Positions 5,956-6,263 of a DNA stretch of 6,263 bases are shown piece by piece. The stretch lies in NCBI GenBank assembly GCA_002341805.1, contig DDOS01000005.1, positions 13,719-19,981 on the forward strand, in the 5' to 3' direction. A model generated the notes under the pieces. That model saw only the letters and a program-made list of their open reading frames with translations, had not been told where the DNA came from and ran no database searches. The first letter of the stretch is position 1. The number at the start of each line of letters is the position of its first letter. The translations under genes and the position numbers were made by a program. This stretch comes from Aquificaceae bacterium UBA2488 (GTDB lineage Bacteria > Aquificota > Aquificia > Aquificales > Aquificaceae).

Positions 5956-6263
5956 ATTCCATCAAACCACCTGCATTTAGTATATCCATGAGCTCTTGAG
6001 GAAACTTAGTAGCGTTGTAAGTCTTATTTTTAGCTAGGTTTTTAACAGTGCCATTCGTTAAATCTATTTCAAATATATCACCATCCTCAGCCTCATCTAC
6101 AGCTTGAGGAGATTCTACTATAGGAAGACCTATATTTATGGCATTTCTAAAAAATATACGAGCAAATGTTTTTGCTACTACCACTGGTATACCTGCATAT
6201 TTTATAGAAATAGGAGCATGTTCTCTGGACGAGCCAGAGCCAAAGTTTTTACCAGCCACTATG
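5933..6263 (-). CDS. leuD: 3-isopropylmalate dehydratase small subunit, C-terminal two thirds (5' end beyond the right edge)
   Basis: LeuD pairs with LeuC to interconvert 2- and 3-isopropylmalate in leucine synthesis; the iron-sulfur cluster is in LeuC. The visible part reads (I)VAGKNFGSGSSREHAPI followed by AKTFARIFFRNAINIGLPIVES, the hallmark swivel-domain motifs of aconitase-family small subunits. About 109 residues are present against a usual 160-170, so roughly 55 N-terminal residues are missing. A GTG at 6259-6257 could be taken for a start, but the frame stays open to the edge through an Ile codon, and that Val is internal to the conserved IVAGKNFG strand. The loop that helps separate isopropylmalate from homoaconitate or methylmalate substrates lies in the missing part, so a related isomerase cannot be ruled out. 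The gene's 3' end overlaps pyrE by 23 bases; no leuC is seen. Confidence 0.9.
   Translation of the reverse strand, partial: IVAGKNFGSGSSREHAPISIKYAGIPVVVAKTFARIFFRNAINIGLPIVESPQAVDEAEDGDIFEIDLTNGTVKNLAKNKTYNATKFPQELMDILNAGGLMEYAKSRLS

Noticed and set aside
6257..6259. GTG as the start codon of leuD
   Set aside because: The frame continues upstream through an Ile codon to the window edge, and this Val belongs to the conserved IVAGKNFG strand in mid-protein; the true start lies outside.
1..6263. Defence system, mobile element, CRISPR array or tRNA gene
   Set aside because: No transposase, integrase, nuclease, regular spaced repeat, terminal inverted repeat or cloverleaf was seen on either strand; all space is accounted for by the eight genes and short gaps.

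Overview
The window is AT-rich bacterial chromosome holding eight genes, all on the minus strand and packed almost end to end. Read in the direction of transcription (high to low coordinates) they are: leuD (5' end outside the window), pyrE, tlyA, a class A penicillin-binding protein, hisF, a soluble chemoreceptor-like signalling protein, a PaaI-type hotdog thioesterase, and the first 41 codons of an AmmeMemoRadiSam-type radical SAM enzyme that leaves the window at position 1. The plus strand carries only antisense shadow frames. I see no tRNA, rRNA, CRISPR array, insertion sequence or phage gene, and no gene-free stretch longer than 51 bases.

The protein sequences and layout suggest a member of the Aquificota, most like the AT-rich Hydrogenobaculum group. 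The reasons are the style of the HisF, PyrE and thioesterase sequences, an AmmeMemoRadiSam enzyme, and single genes of leucine, pyrimidine and histidine synthesis scattered among unrelated genes instead of sitting in pathway operons. This assignment comes from memory of the families and has not been tested by a search; Campylobacterota are the main alternative.

The upstream block is tightly coupled. leuD overlaps pyrE by 23 bases, and pyrE overlaps tlyA by the 4-base GTGA junction. A 21-base gap containing a consensus extended -10 (TGGTATAAT) separates tlyA from the PBP gene. The PBP stop and the hisF start share one base (TAATG), and the hisF Shine-Dalgarno lies inside the last PBP codons. 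A 34-base gap with a perfect Shine-Dalgarno precedes the chemoreceptor-like gene, the thioesterase gene follows after 9 bases, and a 51-base AT-rich gap with a short repeat precedes the radical SAM gene. No strong GC-rich terminator is visible, so the whole set may be read through, with possible internal promoters.

Functionally this is a mixed housekeeping cluster: amino-acid and nucleotide synthesis (leuD, hisF, pyrE), rRNA 2'-O-methylation (tlyA), peptidoglycan polymerisation (the PBP) and sensory signalling (the receptor-like protein). No shared pathway joins them. I found no clear evidence of a new defence or mobile system. The most useful items are the unlisted radical SAM gene start at the left edge, the sensor-less receptor protein with an unassigned N-terminus, the cysteine pairs and low-complexity tail of the PBP, and the candidate internal promoters.
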